Positions 25,030 through 34,751 of a DNA stretch of 64,000 nt are shown here, piece after piece; position 1 is the first letter of the stretch, and each line of letters begins with the position of its first letter. The DNA is from Amycolatopsis cihanbeyliensis (GTDB taxonomy: Bacteria; Actinomycetota; Actinomycetes; Mycobacteriales; Pseudonocardiaceae): NCBI RefSeq assembly GCF_006715045.1, contig NZ_VFML01000001.1, positions 186,001-250,000 of the forward strand, written 5' to 3'. Under the pieces are notes generated by a model that was not told where the DNA came from, did no database searches, and was given only the letters and a program-made list of their open reading frames with translations. The translations under genes were made by a program, and so were the position numbers.

Positions 25030-26448
25030 TCAGCGCGTGCCCACGGCGGCCGGGGCTGGGTTCGTGCTGGTGGCGCGGAAGAGCGACAGTGCGAGGGCGA
25101 TGAGGATGAGCGCGGCCTCGCCGAGGAACGCGGTGGTGAAGTCGATGTCCCCGTGGGTTCCCGCGGCGCCGATGGCGATGCCGGCGAGGGCGGCGAGGCC
25201 GACCGCGCCACCCAGCTGCTGCGCGGCGTTGATCAGCCCGCTGAGCAGGCCGGACTCATTGTCGGCGCTGTCGCGCACTCCCATCGCGGTGGCGTTGACC
25301 AGGCCGAGCCCGAGCCCGGTGCCGATCAGCAGGAACGCGCCGAAAAGGCTGGCGGAGAAGCCGCTGGTCGTCGGATCGAGCGTCAGCCACAGGAATCCGA
25401 CGAGCAGCACGGCGAGGCCGACCGGCAGCGCGCGGGTCAGTCCGATGCGCCTCACCAGCAGTGGTGCGACCCCGGCGCCCACGATGATCATGCCGGCGAT
25501 CGGGATCTGTGCCATCCCGGCCTCCAGCGGGCTCATCCCGAGCATGTCCTGCTGGTACTGGGGCAGGAAGAAGAACAGGCTCACCAGCGAGCCGCCGAGC
25601 AGGAACACCACCACGTTCGCGGTGACCACCGGCTTCCTGCGGAAGACCCCGAGCGGGACCAGAGGGTGTGCGGCACGCCGCTCGACGAGCACGAACGCGG
25701 CCAAACCGGCGAGGCCGACCACGAGGCCGATGACCGTGCTGGGCGCGCCCCATCCGGCGTCGGAGGCGGACACCATACCGAACGCGAGCGCGGATATACC
25801 CAGGGTGATGGTGGCGGCGCCGAGCGCGTCGAACTCGCCGGGCCGGCCGGGGGCCCGCGGTGCCGAGCGCCACACGATGATCGCCCCGATCAGGCCGAAC
25901 GGCACCGGGGTCAGGAACACCGCCTGCCAGCCCAGCATCTCGGTCAGCGTTCCACCGAGGAAGACGCCGACCAGGCTGCCGGCACCCGAGACGGCCCCCC
26001 AGATACCCATCGCGCGAGAGCGGTCTGCGGGGGACTGGTAAAGGGCAAGGACGAGCGAGAGTGCGGCCGGTAGCACGATCGCGGCCCCGACGCCCTGCGC
26101 GATCCGCCCGCCGATCAACGTCGTGCCGCTGGTCGCCAGCGCGCAGAAGGCCGATGCCGCGAGGTAGAGGGTCATGCCGGCCATGAACACCTTCCGACCC
26201 CCGAGCACGTCGGCGAGGCGGCCGCCGAGCAGCAGCAGACCGGCGAACGCCACCAGGTAGCTGTCCACCACGATGGTGAGCTCGGCGGCCGAGAGCCCGA
26301 GGCTCTCGCGGATCGTGGACCCGGCGAGGTTCACCATCGAGCTGTCCAGAATGACCAGGAACATGGCGGCCGCCAGGCCGGCCATCGCCACACCGCGCGG
26401 TGTCCGCGGGCGGGTGGGCACCGTGGTGGGTGCGGTTTCGTCATTCAT
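25030..26448 (-). CDS. DHA2-family MFS drug exporter (14 TM)
   Basis: The 472-residue protein has about 14 TM helices, the DHA2 opening FLVILDSSMVNLAGSTIRESLG, motif A GGRLADVLGGRKVFMAG and motif C AVSGAGSLVGVFLGGTLTEMLGWQAVF. It is a proton-driven multidrug or antibiotic exporter. I chose ATG 26448 because AAGGA lies 8 nt upstream; ATG 26463 is in frame without a clear site. It is the first gene of a five-gene operon divergent from a large LuxR-type regulator, which likely controls it. Confidence 0.84.
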   Translation of the reverse strand: MNDETAPTTVPTRPRTPRGVAMAGLAAAMFLVILDSSMVNLAGSTIRESLGLSAAELTIVVDSYLVAFAGLLLLGGRLADVLGGRKVFMAGMTLYLAASAFCALATSGTTLIGGRIAQGVGAAIVLPAALSLVLALYQSPADRSRAMGIWGAVSGAGSLVGVFLGGTLTEMLGWQAVFLTPVPFGLIGAIIVWRSAPRAPGRPGEFDALGAATITLGISALAFGMVSASDAGWGAPSTVIGLVVGLAGLAAFVLVERRAAHPLVPLGVFRRKPVVTANVVVFLLGGSLVSLFFFLPQYQQDMLGMSPLEAGMAQIPIAGMIIVGAGVAPLLVRRIGLTRALPVGLAVLLVGFLWLTLDPTTSGFSASLFGAFLLIGTGLGLGLVNATAMGVRDSADNESGLLSGLINAAQQLGGAVGLAALAGIAIGAAGTHGDIDFTTAFLGEAALILIALALSLFRATSTNPAPAAVGTR

Positions 26449-26624
26449 CGTTTCGTCCTTCATCGGCGGTTGTCTCCCCGTTCCGGGAGTGGCAGGAGCA
26501 GCGCTATGCCACAACCGTCGCGTGGGCAGCCCCCCACTCGCGTCGGTGACAATCACCTACCTTCCGCGGGCGCACGGGGCGGGTGGTGCGTCGGCGCGCC
26601 GGCGTCCCCCATATGGTTCGCACC

Positions 26625-29303
26625 ATGTCCACGACGTCCTCCCGCCCGCTCGTCGGCCGGCGCGACGAGATCGCCCACCTACTCGCGCTCGTCGGCGCGG
26701 CGGAGAAGGGGGAGGGTGGTGTGCTGGTGCTCCGCGGCGAACCGGGCATCGGCAAGAGCGCGCTGCTGGACCACGTCGGCCAGGCGGTGCCGGAGACGTT
26801 CCAGATCATTCGCGCGTCCGGGTCGGAGTTCGAGGGCGAGCTGCCGTTCGCCGCGCTACACCAGCTGTGTGTGCCGGTGCTGGCGCGACTCGACGCGCTG
26901 TCGGCTCCCTACCGCGACTCCCTCCTGGTCGCGTTCGGGTTGGCCGACGGCGCGCCGGACTCGTTCCGCGTCGGCCTCGCCGCGCTCGAACTGCTGGCGA
27001 CCGCCGCGGCGGAACGTCCGCTGCTGTGCGTCGTCGACGACGCGCACTGGATGGACGCCGCCTCGGTGCGAGCGTTGACGTTCGTGGCAAGGCGCGTCGT
27101 GGCCGAACCGATCGCGATGGTGTTCGCGGCCCGCGACTCGGGTGCCGCCGGCGGGTTGGATGAGTTGCCAGGGCTGACGGTCGGCGGCCTGAGCGACGCG
27201 CATGCGCGCGCGTTGCTGGCCGAGGAGAAGACCGCGACGCTCGACGAGCGGGTGCGGGATCGCCTTCTCGCCGAGGCACGCGGAAATCCGCTGGCCCTGA
27301 TCGAGTTGCCGAAGGCCGGTGGCTTCGCGCCGCCGACGCCGTCACCGGTCGCGAGCCGGATCGAGCGCAGCTTCCAGGCCAGGACGGCGGAACTGCCCCC
27401 GGACGCGCGGCTGCTGCTGACTCTCGGGAGCGCCGATCCCACCGGCGACCCGGGCCTCCTGTGGACGGCGGCGGGGCAGTTGGACATCGACGTCTCCGCC
27501 GCGAGCGCCACCGCCGAGTCGTCCGGGCTGGTGCGGTTGGACACGCGCGTACGGTTCTGCCACCCGCTGGCACGCTCGGCCGCATATCGCGCGGCCGAGC
27601 CGGAGCGGCGCCGCGCGGCGCATCGGGCGCTGGCCGACGCCACCGACCCGGTCGCCGCGTCGGACCGGCGGGCCTGGCACCGTGCTCAGGCCACCACCGG
27701 GCCGGACGAACGGGTCGCGGCAGAGCTGGAATGGTCGGCGTCGCGCGCGCAGGCGCGCGGGGGCGTAGCGGCGGCCGCCGCGTTTCTCGAACGTGCGGCG
27801 GCGCTGTCGCTGGACCCCGGCAAGCAGACCGAGCGCACGCTCGCCGCCGCGCGGGCCACACTCGAGGCGGGTGGCCCGGAGGCCGCGGCGGACCTGCTGG
27901 CCAGCATCGACACCGCGACGCTGGATGACCTCCAGCACGCGTCCGTCGATCTGCTGCGCGGGCAGATCGCATTCGTCGAGGGCGCGGATGGTGTCGCCAG
28001 GGGGCCAGAACTCATCCTGCGGGCAGCGCAGCGGCTCGCCGCCAGTGATCCACGGAGGTCACGCGAGTGCTTCGTGGCCGCGCTGGAGATGGGGCTCGTC
28101 GTCGGGAGGGCGGTGGGGGTGATGGACCGGGTGCTCGATGCGGCCCGCTCGGCGCCGCCGGCATCGGGACCGCCGGATCTCCTCGACGCGCTGATGGTGT
28201 TGAACACCGAGGGTCACCACGCCGGTGTGCCGGCACTTCGGCGGGTGCTCACCGGTGACGGTGCCGGCTGGGCCGGTGTGCCGGCGTTGGCCACGGTGCT
28301 CGCGGGCGAGCTGTGGGACCTCGACCTGCACGCGACGGTCGTCGACTGGCTGATGCGGACCGGGCGGGAGGCGGGGGCACCGATGACCATCCGGCTCGGT
28401 CTGTCGCAGGTGGCCGTGTCCGCGGTGTTGACCGGCGACTTCGGGCAGGCGATGGCCGCGATCGCCGAGGAGGAGGCGATCGCCGACGTCCTCGGCGACG
28501 CGCCGCAGCTGTACTCGAGAGTGCACCTGGCGGCGATGCGCGGCCGCCGCCAGCAGGCGCTCGACCTGTTCGCCGAGGTGGTGGGCCGGGGCAGCGGTCA
28601 TACGAACGCGAACGTCCACTGGGCGGCGGCGGTGCTGCACAACGGCCTGGCCGAGTACCCGGCCGCACTGGACGCGGCCACCCGAGCCGTGGCAGGCGAA
28701 GACCTTTTCGTCACCGGTGTCGGACTGCCCGAGCTGGTGGAGGCAGCGGTCCGGTGCGGCGAGAACGCCGCCGCGGAGTCGGCGCTGGAGTCCCTGGTCG
28801 AGCGCACGGAGCCCGCCGGAACCGACTATGCCCTCGGCGTCGCGGCAGGCGCGCGGGCGCTGGTCAGCGGCGTCGAAGATGACTACCGGGAGGCCATCGA
28901 GCACCTGAAGGCCAGCCGGCTGGCGCCGGATCTCGCGCGGGCGCACCTGCGGTACGGGGAGTGGCTACGCCGTGCGGGCCGCCGTCGCGACGCGCGCGAA
29001 CACCTGCGCACCGCGCACGAACAGCTGTCGGAGATCGGGCTGGAGGCGTTCGCCCGGCGGGCCGCGGACGAGCTGCGCGCGACCGGGGAAGTGGCCCGCG
29101 GCCGCTCCGAGCACACCTACGAGCGCCTGACCATGCAGGAGATGCATATCGCGCGCCAGGTCGCGGCTGGCGCGACCTCGAAGGAGGTCGCCGCGCGCCT
29201 GTTCCTCAGCCCGCGCACGGTGGACGCCCATCTACGCAACATCTTCCGCAAGCTCAATATCACCTCCCGCAGGCAGCTCAGGGACATGCCCGATCTCGGG
29301 TGA
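26625..29303 (+). CDS. LAL-type LuxR family ATPase regulator
   Basis: The 892-residue regulator has an N-terminal P-loop ATPase (Walker A GEPGIGKSALL, about 32-42; Walker B-like LLCVVDDAHWMD, about 130-141), a long helical TPR-like middle, and a C-terminal LuxR/NarL helix-turn-helix (about 830-890: LTMQEMHIARQVAAGATSKEVAARLFLS, RTVDAHLRNIFRKL). LAL proteins activate transcription on ligand and ATP binding. It is divergent from the DHA2 exporter operon with about 175 bp between the starts. ATG 26613 is an alternative start; neither has a ribosome site. Confidence 0.85.
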   Translation: MSTTSSRPLVGRRDEIAHLLALVGAAEKGEGGVLVLRGEPGIGKSALLDHVGQAVPETFQIIRASGSEFEGELPFAALHQLCVPVLARLDALSAPYRDSLLVAFGLADGAPDSFRVGLAALELLATAAAERPLLCVVDDAHWMDAASVRALTFVARRVVAEPIAMVFAARDSGAAGGLDELPGLTVGGLSDAHARALLAEEKTATLDERVRDRLLAEARGNPLALIELPKAGGFAPPTPSPVASRIERSFQARTAELPPDARLLLTLGSADPTGDPGLLWTAAGQLDIDVSAASATAESSGLVRLDTRVRFCHPLARSAAYRAAEPERRRAAHRALADATDPVAASDRRAWHRAQATTGPDERVAAELEWSASRAQARGGVAAAAAFLERAAALSLDPGKQTERTLAAARATLEAGGPEAAADLLASIDTATLDDLQHASVDLLRGQIAFVEGADGVARGPELILRAAQRLAASDPRRSRECFVAALEMGLVVGRAVGVMDRVLDAARSAPPASGPPDLLDALMVLNTEGHHAGVPALRRVLTGDGAGWAGVPALATVLAGELWDLDLHATVVDWLMRTGREAGAPMTIRLGLSQVAVSAVLTGDFGQAMAAIAEEEAIADVLGDAPQLYSRVHLAAMRGRRQQALDLFAEVVGRGSGHTNANVHWAAAVLHNGLAEYPAALDAATRAVAGEDLFVTGVGLPELVEAAVRCGENAAAESALESLVERTEPAGTDYALGVAAGARALVSGVEDDYREAIEHLKASRLAPDLARAHLRYGEWLRRAGRRRDAREHLRTAHEQLSEIGLEAFARRAADELRATGEVARGRSEHTYERLTMQEMHIARQVAAGATSKEVAARLFLSPRTVDAHLRNIFRKLNITSRRQLRDMPDLG

Positions 29304-29471
29304 CGCGGACCAGGAGCTGGTGAAGAAGGTGCCTGCACGAGGTGATGCGGGGTCGCGCCTGCTCAACAGAGGTTAGGTGATTCCTACCGACGCGAACGGC
29401 GCCGGGGTGGCGCGACCGTGTGCGGTGACACGCGGAGTCGGCCGGCTCCAGTCCCCGGGGAAGGAGTGCGA

Positions 29472-29912
29472 ATGATCACCGAGATCGACGTGAGGGCACC
29501 GGTGGTGGTGCGCCATGACATCGTCATCGGCGCACCGCTACAGCGCGTGTGGCGACTGCTCACGGACGTGTCCTCATGGCCTGAGTGGCAACCCGATATC
29601 ACCGCCGCGGCGGCCGATCATCCACTGCGGGCGGGCAGCGTGTTCCGCTGGAGCACGGCTGGGCTGGACATAGAGTCCACTGTGTACTCGATACGGCCGC
29701 CACGTCGGATCCTGTGGGGTGGGAACGCCTACGGAATCAACGGCATTCACCTGTGGACACTCGACGCGCTCGGCTTCTCGGTGCGCGTCCACACCGCGGA
29801 GTCATGGGACGGCGACCCGGTACTCGCCGACGTCGACGGTATGCGGGCCGCACTCGACGAATCCCTTGCCGCATGGCTCAGCCACCTCAAGACGGCCGCG
29901 GAGCACTCCTGA
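29472..29912 (+). CDS. SRPBCC (START-like) ligand-binding protein
   Basis: The 146-residue protein belongs to the polyketide cyclase/dehydrase-like SRPBCC fold: VVRHDIVIGAPLQRVWRLLTDVSSWPEWQPD at the N terminus, a beta-rich middle (FRWSTAGLDIESTVYSI) and a long C-terminal helix (ALDESLAAWLSHLKTA). It binds or modifies a hydrophobic small molecule. AAGGAG (29461-29466) precedes ATG 29472. It seems to stand alone; a link to the polyketide cluster starting 1 kb downstream is possible but unproven. Confidence 0.75.
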   Translation: MITEIDVRAPVVVRHDIVIGAPLQRVWRLLTDVSSWPEWQPDITAAAADHPLRAGSVFRWSTAGLDIESTVYSIRPPRRILWGGNAYGINGIHLWTLDALGFSVRVHTAESWDGDPVLADVDGMRAALDESLAAWLSHLKTAAEHS

Positions 29913-29973
29913 AGGTCGCTTACCGTGCTTTCCTCGTAGGCTGAGTCTCACACGTGAGGGACAGGAGGCCGAG

Positions 29974-30647
29974 GTGGCCGAGACGACGGTGGCCGAGGTG
30001 ATGGACGAGCTGGCCGCGCTCGAGGACCGAGGACACGCGAGGTGAACGAGAAGCACGGTGACGATCACGGTGTGAACCTCGGCAAGCCGCGCGTGCTCGC
30101 GAAGCGGCTGAAGACGCAGCAGGAGTTCGCGCGCCGGCTGTGGGAGACGGAGGACACCGCGGCGAGGCTGCTGGCGATGCTGGTCTGCCGCCCGAAGGCG
30201 TTCGAGCGTGACGAGTCGGACCTCATGTTGCGCGAGGCGCGCACCCCCAAGGTGCACGACTGGCTCGTGAACTACGTGGTGCAGAAGAACCGGCACTCCG
30301 AAGAGCTGCGCCTGGCCTGGTCCGCCGATCCGGATCCAGTGGTCGCGAGTGCCGGCTGGGCGCTGACCACCGAACGCGTGACGAAGAAGCCCGAGTGCCT
30401 CGACCTCGTGGGACTGCTCGATGTCATCGAGGCGGAGATGAGGGGCGCGCCGGATCGCCTGCAGTGGGCGATGAACCACTGCCTGGCTCAGATCGGGATC
30501 GAGCACGCCGAGCACCGCGCCCGCGCACTCGACACCGGTGAGCGCCTTGAGGTGCTCAGGGATTACCCGACGTCACCGAACTGCACGTCTCCGTTCGCGC
30601 CCATCTGGATCACCGAGATGGTGCGCCGGCAGCAGCACACCGGATGA
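29974..30647 (+). pseudogene. AlkD-like DNA alkylation repair gene with a -1 frameshift
   Basis: GTG 29974 (AGGAGG upstream at 29963-29968) reads VAETTVAEVMDELAALED and then shifts out of frame to a stop at 30043. In the next frame, from 30027, PRTREVNEKHGDDHGVNLGK continues into a full HEAT-repeat alkylation-repair-like protein (ARRLWETEDTAARLLAMLVCRPKAF, ARTPKVHDWLVNYVV, FAPIWITEMVRRQ) ending at 30647. The two parts share one C at 30027, so exactly one base is missing. The 3' part alone (GTG 30042, 201 residues) could still be translated. The cause could be a real mutation or a base-calling error. Confidence 0.75.
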
Positions 30648-30954
30648 CCCTGCCTGTGCCGCGTTCCTGACATCGGAGCTGGCTGACCGGCCGGTTCGTC
30701 CGCTTGACGACCCAACGGTTCCGAGAGCGCCGAGCGCACGAGGTGAATTCGGCGAGATCTGTCGCGAGGCGGCAATATTGCCGCCATTAGACGCTGCACA
30801 AGGATCGAGTGACAGGTGGTGCGTTTCCGCACGTCACAGATGCTCTCAACGACTACTCGCGCATTGCTTCGCCAGTCACCGGACGGTGCGCCCAATCCAC
30901 TCTTTTTCCTTGCGGTGCCCTCGGCCGGTGGTACGTTAGCGACACACAAAGGGG
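30648..30954. other. Upstream region of the AfsR-like regulator
   Basis: These 307 bases hold no convincing gene. The stretch just before 30955 contains AAAGGGG as ribosome site; a clear promoter could not be assigned. Confidence 0.4.
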
Positions 30955-33933
30955 ATGTGTCTGGGGGTACTGTTGGGGCCGAACAGGCTGTCGATCGCAG
31001 TTTTGGGGCCGCTGCAGGTCGAAGCGGACGGCGTTCCGGTGACGGTGTCCGGTACCCGGATGCGCGCGCTGCTCGTCCTGCTGGCGCTCAACGCGGGGTC
31101 TCCGGTCACCAACCAGCAGCTGATCGACGGGATCTGGGGACAACGGCCACCCGGCCGGGCGCTGCACGCCCTGCGTGCCCTTGTCTCGAGGCTGCGCCGG
31201 GTGCTTCCGGCCGGCGCGGTGGAGTGGCACGCGGCGGGCTACCGGCTGGCCGCGCCCCCGGAGGCGGTCGACGCACTCCGGTTCGAGCAACGGGTCGCCG
31301 CGGCGAGGACGCGGACACCGGCCGAGGCGGTCGCCGACCTCCGCGAAGCCCTGGACATCTGGCGTGGCGACGCGCTCACCGACGTCGCCGACCTGCCGTT
31401 CGCGCAGGCACACATCGTGCGGCTCGAGGAACTGCGGATCAGCGCCATCGAGGATCGGATCGAGGCCCAGCTGCAGCTCGGGGAGAGTCTCCGGCTCACA
31501 GCGGAGCTGCAGTCGCTGTCCACTGCCCACCCGCTCCGGGAACGGCTGCGGGGCCAGCTGATCCGTGCCTTGTACCTCAGTGGAAGGCAGGCTGACGCGG
31601 TCGCAGCCTATGAGGAGACCCGCAGGATGCTCGCCGACCAGCTGGGTCTGGATCCCTCGCCCGCCTTGCGCGAGGCGCACCTGGCCATGCTGCGCGGTGA
31701 GCCGGTGCCCCATGCCGTGCATCCGCCACCGGAGGCCCGCCCGCCGGACCTCGTCCTGGCGCCCCCCGCGTTGCCGACCAGCAACCTGCGAACCCAGGTC
31801 ACCAGCTTCGTCGGCCGCGCCGCCGACATCCTGGAGATCAGCAGGCTGCTCGACGACGCCAGACTCGTCACCCTGCTCGGCCCGGGAGGTGTCGGGAAGA
31901 CCCGGCTCGCCGAGGAGGTCGCCACCGCGCTCGAACAGCAGCTGGGCGAGGTGTGGACGGTCGAACTGTCCGCGGTGCGCGACGCGGCCGAGCTACCGCG
32001 AGCGGTGCTCGCCGTGCTCGGCTCGCCGGAGCCCGCGGGCAGGGCCTCCGACCGTTCCGGTGACATCGATCGTCTGATCGGAGCCTTGCGGTCGCGGCAC
32101 ATGCTTCTGGTGCTGGACAGTTGTGAGCACCTCGTGCGGGCCACCGCGCAACTCGGCGGGATGATCCTGTCCTCCTGCCCGGGGGTGAAGGTCATCGCGA
32201 CCAGCCGGGAACAACTCGGTATCGCGGGAGAACGGTTATGGCTGGTCGAGCCGCTGGCGCTGCCGCCGGTAGACGCGGACAGCCGGACCGCGGGGTCCTA
32301 CGTGTCGGTCCAGCTCTTCGCCGAACGGGCCCGATCGGTCCGCCACGGGTTCGAGGTCGACGACTCGAACGTCGCGGCGGTCGTCCGGCTGTGCCGGTCG
32401 TTGGACGGGATACCGCTGCTGCTGGAGCTGGCTGCGGGCAGGCTGCGGGCACTGTCGGTCGAGCAGCTCGCCGACCGGCTCGACGACCGGTTCGAGATGC
32501 TCGGCGGAAGCAACCGGATGTCGCTGGGCAGGCACCAGACCCTGCGGGCCGTCGTGGACTGGAGCTGGGAGCTGCTCAGCTCCACCGAGCGCACCCTGCT
32601 GTGCCGAATCGCGGTCCTGCACGGGGGCGCGACATTGCACAGCGCGGAACGGGTGTGCCGGGGACCGGGCCTGGCCGGTGAGCAGGTGGTCGGCGTGCTG
32701 ACCGCGCTGGTGGACAAGTCGATGGTGATGGCGACCGGACCGGACGCGCTCGGCGAGCCACGCTTTCGCCTGCTGGACACGATCCGGCTGTACGCGCTGG
32801 AGCAACTCGCCGTCACCGGCGAGGAGCAGGCCGTACGCCGGGCACATGCCGAGCACTTCCTCGAGTTCGCCGAGCGGATCGAGCCGACGCTGCGCGGGCA
32901 CGACCAGCTCGACGGCTTCGAATGGCTGCGGGCCAACCAGGACGACCTGCACGCCGCCGCGCGGTGGGCGGCCGAGTCGGCCGAGCCGGAACTCGGCCTG
33001 CGGTTCGTCGGGGTTCTCGGCTGGTACTGGCTGCTGACCGGCCAGCATGTCGAGTGCGAGAACATCGCGACCCGGGCGCTGCGCAGGGCGGACGGCACGG
33101 CGGGCCGCGTCCTGTCCGTCGCCCACACGATGCGTGCGCTCAACGGTTTCGGGCACCAGGACCGCCGCGAGATCAGCGCGAGCCTGGGTATCGCGGCCGA
33201 CCTCGGCGGGGATGAGAACGGCGGGCCCTCGCATCCGGCGCAGCGCATGGCGGCCCCGCTGCTCGCGACGCTCACCGGCGACCACGTGAGCGCGCTGGAG
33301 CGGGCGGGCGTCCTGATCAGCGAACCGGACCCGTGGATGAGTGCGTGCGCCCACTTCCTCCGCGGGGAGACCTACCTGCAGCTGCGCGACCCCGCGACCG
33401 CGCGGGACGAACTCGGCCGTGCGCTGGAGCGATTCCATGTCGCGGGGGACCAGTGGGGTGCCGGGCAGGTGGCGAGCTCACTCGCCGACCTGCACACTTC
33501 GCTCGGCGACCACCAGGCCGCAGCGCGGCACTACGCCGAGGCGATCGACCGGCTGGAGCGGTTCGGCGTCACCGAGGACTCCATCGAGGCACGCACCAAA
33601 CTCGCTCGGGGACTGGTGGCATGCGGTGAGCACGACCGCGCGGCCGGCATGCTGTCCGCCGCGCTGGACGCCGCGCACCGGCTCGGCATGCGGGAGCCGC
33701 TGGCCAGGGTGCACTACGAGCTCGGCGAGTCGGCTCGCCGGGACAACGACACGGACCTGGCGCGGGACCACCTCGGCCGGGCGTGGCAGCTGCTCCGGAC
33801 CGAGGCCGGGGCCGCGCAGCGGCGCAAACCGGGCAGGCACGGCCCGACCGCGGACTCCTGCGTACCACGCGCGCCGGGGGTACTCCGGTCGGTGCGGATG
33901 GCGCTGGCACACCTGCGCGGCGTCAGCGAGTGA
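30955..33933 (+). CDS. AfsR/SARP-type multidomain transcriptional activator
   Basis: The 992-residue regulator has an OmpR-type winged helix (about 12-85), a bacterial transcriptional activation domain (about 95-245), an NB-ARC/P-loop ATPase (Walker A GPGGVGKTRLAEE, about 305-317; Walker B MLLVLDSCEH) and a TPR-like C-terminal half. Such proteins activate antibiotic clusters, often responding to nucleotides and Ser/Thr kinases. ATG 30955 has AAAGGGG upstream. A rare TTA codon lies at 32236-32238, so bldA-type translational control is likely. It marks the left side of the polyketide cluster and converges on the export genes (15 nt apart). Confidence 0.88.
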   Translation: MCLGVLLGPNRLSIAVLGPLQVEADGVPVTVSGTRMRALLVLLALNAGSPVTNQQLIDGIWGQRPPGRALHALRALVSRLRRVLPAGAVEWHAAGYRLAAPPEAVDALRFEQRVAAARTRTPAEAVADLREALDIWRGDALTDVADLPFAQAHIVRLEELRISAIEDRIEAQLQLGESLRLTAELQSLSTAHPLRERLRGQLIRALYLSGRQADAVAAYEETRRMLADQLGLDPSPALREAHLAMLRGEPVPHAVHPPPEARPPDLVLAPPALPTSNLRTQVTSFVGRAADILEISRLLDDARLVTLLGPGGVGKTRLAEEVATALEQQLGEVWTVELSAVRDAAELPRAVLAVLGSPEPAGRASDRSGDIDRLIGALRSRHMLLVLDSCEHLVRATAQLGGMILSSCPGVKVIATSREQLGIAGERLWLVEPLALPPVDADSRTAGSYVSVQLFAERARSVRHGFEVDDSNVAAVVRLCRSLDGIPLLLELAAGRLRALSVEQLADRLDDRFEMLGGSNRMSLGRHQTLRAVVDWSWELLSSTERTLLCRIAVLHGGATLHSAERVCRGPGLAGEQVVGVLTALVDKSMVMATGPDALGEPRFRLLDTIRLYALEQLAVTGEEQAVRRAHAEHFLEFAERIEPTLRGHDQLDGFEWLRANQDDLHAAARWAAESAEPELGLRFVGVLGWYWLLTGQHVECENIATRALRRADGTAGRVLSVAHTMRALNGFGHQDRREISASLGIAADLGGDENGGPSHPAQRMAAPLLATLTGDHVSALERAGVLISEPDPWMSACAHFLRGETYLQLRDPATARDELGRALERFHVAGDQWGAGQVASSLADLHTSLGDHQAAARHYAEAIDRLERFGVTEDSIEARTKLARGLVACGEHDRAAGMLSAALDAAHRLGMREPLARVHYELGESARRDNDTDLARDHLGRAWQLLRTEAGAAQRRKPGRHGPTADSCVPRAPGVLRSVRMALAHLRGVSE

Positions 33934-33947
33934 CGGTGGCCCGGCTT

Positions 33948-34751
33948 TCACCGGTGCCGCATCGCCCGCACGGCGAGTGGCAGCAGCACCACCACGAGGC
34001 CGACCGACCACGCCAGCGTGTACCAGATCGGCGCGACCACGACCGGACCGGTCAACAGGCCTCGTACGGCGGCCACCAGGTGAGCGGCCGGGTTCGTCTC
34101 CACCCACCACATCAGCCAGCCGGGCATGGTGTCCTTCGGCACGAACGCACCACTGGTGAAGGCGGCCGGAAAGACGATCACGAAGCCGACGTTCTGTACC
34201 TTCTCCGGATCTCCGGCCCACACCCCGACATAGATCGCGATCCAGGAGAGCCCGAAGCTGAACGCCAGCAACAGCGCGAACGCCGCCAGTACCGCCACCG
34301 GGTCCGTCCCGACCCGGAAGCCGAGCAGCGCGCCGAGGCCGAGCAGCAACGCCATCCCGTAGGCCTGCTTGACCGAACCGGTCAGCACGTGACCGGCCAG
34401 CGGGGCCGACCGCGCGATGGGCATACCACGGAGCCGGTCGAAGTACCCCTTCGTCACGTCGGAGTTGAGGCTCATCCCGGTGCTCATCGTGGCCAGCATG
34501 CTGCTCATCACGATCACCCCCGGCAGTACGAACTGCAGGTACTCGCCGGTGGAGGTCAGCACGGCGCCACCGAAGACGTAGGTGAACAGCAACAGCAGCA
34601 TGACGGGGGTGAAGCTGAGATCGAACAGCTCGTCCGGGTTGCGGCGGATGTGCCGCAGGCCGCGCCCGGTGAGGGTCAGCATGTGGCGAAGGCCCGCGGT
34701 GAGGCCGGTACGGCGAGGGGGTGCGCCCGCGTGCGGCGCCATGGCAGTCAT
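33948..34751 (-). CDS. ABC-2 exporter permease, DrrB-like
   Basis: The 267-residue protein has six TM segments and the ABC-2 signature region (FVIVFPAAFTSGAFVPKDTMPGWLMWWVETNPAAHLVAAVRGL). It resembles DrrB, the membrane partner of the daunorubicin exporter ATPase. ATG 34751 overlaps the stop of the ATPase gene (ATGA). With it, the pair should export the polyketide product and confer self-resistance. Confidence 0.88.
   Translation of the reverse strand: MTAMAPHAGAPPRRTGLTAGLRHMLTLTGRGLRHIRRNPDELFDLSFTPVMLLLLFTYVFGGAVLTSTGEYLQFVLPGVIVMSSMLATMSTGMSLNSDVTKGYFDRLRGMPIARSAPLAGHVLTGSVKQAYGMALLLGLGALLGFRVGTDPVAVLAAFALLLAFSFGLSWIAIYVGVWAGDPEKVQNVGFVIVFPAAFTSGAFVPKDTMPGWLMWWVETNPAAHLVAAVRGLLTGPVVVAPIWYTLAWSVGLVVVLLPLAVRAMRHR

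Noticed and set aside
29943..29961. CACACGTGAGGG just upstream of the AlkD-like gene as a fifth copy of the ACGT palindrome
   Set aside because: Only the right half resembles the motif; the left half and the -10 position do not fit.
30019..30045. Programmed frameshifting in the AlkD-like gene
   Set aside because: No slippery sequence or downstream structure stands out; a single missing C explains the break better.
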